Assembly: GCA_002428605.1 (NCBI GenBank)
Contig: DIXH01000051.1
Span: 1-23,342, forward strand
DNA from: Clostridiaceae bacterium UBA6085
Lineage (GTDB): Bacteria; Bacillota; Clostridia; Clostridiales; Clostridiaceae
Direction of reading: 5' to 3'
Length of the DNA stretch: 23,342 nucleotides
The translations under genes were made by a program, and so were the position numbers. The notes beneath the pieces are model-generated. The model searched no databases. It was given only the letters and a program-made list of their open reading frames with translations, and was not told the DNA's origin. Shown in pieces: positions 21,781 through 23,342 of this stretch. Within the stretch, counting starts at the first letter, position 1. The number at the start of each line of letters is the position of its first letter.

Positions 21781-21809
21781 TTGTAAAAAATGTGCCAATT
21801 TGATAAACT
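21781..21809 (+). promoter_or_regulatory. SigA promoter of murI
   Basis: TTGTAA (21781-21786) and TAAACT (21804-21809) are 17 bp apart with a TG in the extended -10 position, 30 bp before the murI ATG. It points away from the glutamine synthetase promoter. Confidence 0.55.
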
Positions 21810-21838
21810 GCTAGTATAAAGCTGTTGGAGGCGCAAAC

Positions 21839-22612
21839 ATGGACAATACAAGACCCATAGGCTTCTTCGATTCTGGAGTTGGCGGAATAAGCGTCCTTCG
21901 GAGATCCGTGGAAATACTGCCAATGGAAAATTACATATATTACGGAGATTCAAAAAATGCACCGTACGGAACAAAGGACGTCGATACGATAAGGAGGCTC
22001 ACTTCCGAAGGCATCGACCTGCTTGTTGACAGAGGCTGCAAGGCTGTGGTTGTCGCATGCAATACGGCTACCAGTGCCGCTATAGACTATATCCGGGATA
22101 AGTACGTATCCATTCCGGTAATAGGGATCGAACCTGCACTTAAGCCCGCTGTAGAAAGCACAGAGGACGGCAAGATACTGGTGCTGGCTACCCCCAGGAC
22201 ACTTACGGAGCGAAAGTTCCACGCCCTCATGGAAAGTGTCGCAAGGACCCGCGAGATAATCAGGATGCCGCTTCCAGGCCTTGTCGAAATAATCGAGAAG
22301 GGTGATTTCGATGAAGAGAGATCCTTCGAATACCTGCAGGAAGCACTTGCCGATGTAGATAAAAACGTCCGGGCAGTGGTCCTTGGCTGCACTCATTACC
22401 CATTCGTCAAGCAGTCCATATTAAGGATACTAGGCGACGAAGTCAGTATCTATGACGGCAGCGACGGAACCGCAAGAAGGCTCGCAAGGATCCTTGCGGA
22501 CAGGGAGCTCCTGAACCCGGGTCCTGGAAAAGGGACTATAGAGATCCTCAATTCCCTCGGTACTCCGGAGATGCTTGAGCTTTCAAGATATCTCCTCACA
22601 AAGGATAACTGA
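21839..22612 (+). CDS. murI: glutamate racemase
   Basis: The 257-residue enzyme interconverts L- and D-glutamate for peptidoglycan. All key motifs are present: FFDSGVGG at 9-16 with the aspartate and serine, the first catalytic cysteine C74 in VVACNTATSA, and the second, C184, in VLGCTHYPF with T185 and H186. YYGDSKNAPYG near 34-44 is also typical. GGAGG lies seven bases before the ATG. It is transcribed divergently from glutamine synthetase, placing two users of glutamate side by side, and ends at its own hairpin. Confidence 0.96.
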   Translation: MDNTRPIGFFDSGVGGISVLRRSVEILPMENYIYYGDSKNAPYGTKDVDTIRRLTSEGIDLLVDRGCKAVVVACNTATSAAIDYIRDKYVSIPVIGIEPALKPAVESTEDGKILVLATPRTLTERKFHALMESVARTREIIRMPLPGLVEIIEKGDFDEERSFEYLQEALADVDKNVRAVVLGCTHYPFVKQSILRILGDEVSIYDGSDGTARRLARILADRELLNPGPGKGTIEILNSLGTPEMLELSRYLLTKDN

Positions 22613-22625
22613 ATACGAACAAGGA

Positions 22626-22668
22626 ACATGCATATGCCCAAATTCATCTGTTTCGGGCATCTGCATGT
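22626..22668 (+). terminator. terminator of murI
   Basis: Arms ACATGCA-T-ATGCCC (22626-22639) and GGGCAT-C-TGCATGT (22655-22668) pair over 13 bp with one internal mismatch, followed by TTTTTACATTT on the plus strand. Confidence 0.75.
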
Positions 22669-22697
22669 TTTTACATTTATATTGCATATTTATTCAC

Positions 22698-23339
22698 TTA
22701 TTTCATCATGAATATCTTCAGGGCCTCTTCCTCGGTGTACATTCCGAGCCTTACTATCTCCTGAAGGGCATAGTTGTCTATCACCCTTTTCGCAGTCACT
22801 CCAACCTTGGTATCAATAAGCTTCAGGCTGTCCATGGTCGCTTTGGTGACATCTATCTCGTATGACCTTCCGCCAGGCAGGGCGAAGGTATACAGCAGCC
22901 TCCTTCCCTCTGTTTTCGCTGAGTCGTAGGAAGCCTTGACCTCAGTCACGTCAAGATAGGCAAAGCCCTTGGAACTGAAAAGGCTGCTGTCAAGTATGGT
23001 GTTCTCCCTGAAGTCAACATACTTCACGAATGTGGTGTATCCCATGAATATGAGGAAAAGACCTCCTGCGACAGTCAATGCCTTCATGTTCCCGGTAAGC
23101 CTGGAGTTCTTGTGCACAGCGGAGATCACCCCGAATACCAGGGCAAGTACACCCAGGCCCGCAAGCACCGCTCCTATGGGCGGAGTAAGGACCCCCGTGT
23201 TCCCAAGGAAAATCAGAGAATCAGGAGACTTGAACACCATTCTCTGGAAGAAATTTGCACCAAGTGCAGCTATCGCTACAACCAAAAAGAATATGAGGTA
23301 TGTCTTCAGGTTATCAATGAAGCTTCGCTTCGGCTTCAC
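22698..23339 (-). CDS. membrane protein of unknown function, possibly cut at the right edge
   Basis: At least 213 residues are visible. Three hydrophobic helices lie near residues 13-32, 53-74 and 86-105, followed by a soluble C-terminal part of about 105 residues (LLYTFALPGGRSYEIDV, then a helical end). I do not recognise the family. The first possible start in the window is a GTG at 23339, with the frame still open to the edge, so the true start may lie outside. It converges on murI and shares the hairpin region downstream. Confidence 0.65.
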   Translation of the reverse strand: MKPKRSFIDNLKTYLIFFLVVAIAALGANFFQRMVFKSPDSLIFLGNTGVLTPPIGAVLAGLGVLALVFGVISAVHKNSRLTGNMKALTVAGGLFLIFMGYTTFVKYVDFRENTILDSSLFSSKGFAYLDVTEVKASYDSAKTEGRRLLYTFALPGGRSYEIDVTKATMDSLKLIDTKVGVTAKRVIDNYALQEIVRLGMYTEEEALKIFMMK

Positions 23340-23342
23340 TTT

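Overview
The window looks like chromosomal DNA from an anaerobic, amino-acid-fermenting Firmicute, probably a clostridium. The reasons are strong AGGAGG-type ribosome binding sites, TTGACA/TATAAT promoters, several TTG and GTG starts, heavy use of AGG for arginine, and the gene set: tryptophanase, radical SAM enzymes, a TAXI-type TRAP transporter, RapZ and half-size chromate transporters. This placement is inference. I see no rRNA, tRNA, CRISPR array, insertion sequence or prophage. Genes are dense, most lie on the minus strand, and most sit in short operons closed by hairpin terminators.

Layout. 1-1851 (minus): a radical SAM protein of the TIGR01212/YhcC type followed by a ComB-like 2-phosphosulfolactate phosphatase, with a possible gene fragment at the left edge. 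1958-2842 (plus): a PflX-like radical SAM protein. 2873-4726 (minus): a four-gene operon of a free-standing ATP-cone protein, RapZ, a one-helix membrane protein and an unknown small protein. 4891-8300 (minus): a TAXI-TRAP import operon (binding lipoprotein, DUF1850 protein, fused permease). 8466-9543 (minus): a split chromate-type transporter pair. 9662-11044 (minus): tryptophanase. 11256-12128 (plus): a Cof-type HAD phosphatase. 12178-15934 (minus): a four-gene ABC importer with the order and sizes of the E. coli YehZYXW osmoprotectant system.

15935-16250 is the longest gene-free stretch. It holds a compact cluster of DnaA-box-like 9-mers, four of them in one orientation at 9-11 bp pitch. 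16251-17879 (minus) is an operon of cyclophilin, a DUF3783 protein and an XRE regulator with a degenerate S24-like domain. 18135-18410 (plus) is a small YciI-like protein whose near-consensus promoter carries two GAAC-N4-GTTC operators of the LexA/DinR type. Then come a small membrane protein (plus), a DUF1801 protein (minus), a long-form glutamine synthetase (minus), glutamate racemase MurI (plus, divergent from the synthetase) and a membrane protein running to the right edge (minus).

Physiology. The TRAP and ABC importers bring in organic solutes, tryptophanase degrades an amino acid to pyruvate, ammonia and indole, and glutamine synthetase and MurI draw on the glutamate pool. Most genes are ordinary housekeeping or transport genes. 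The two signals most worth following are regulatory: the DnaA-box cluster at 16049-16159 and the double LexA-like operator at 18077-18116.
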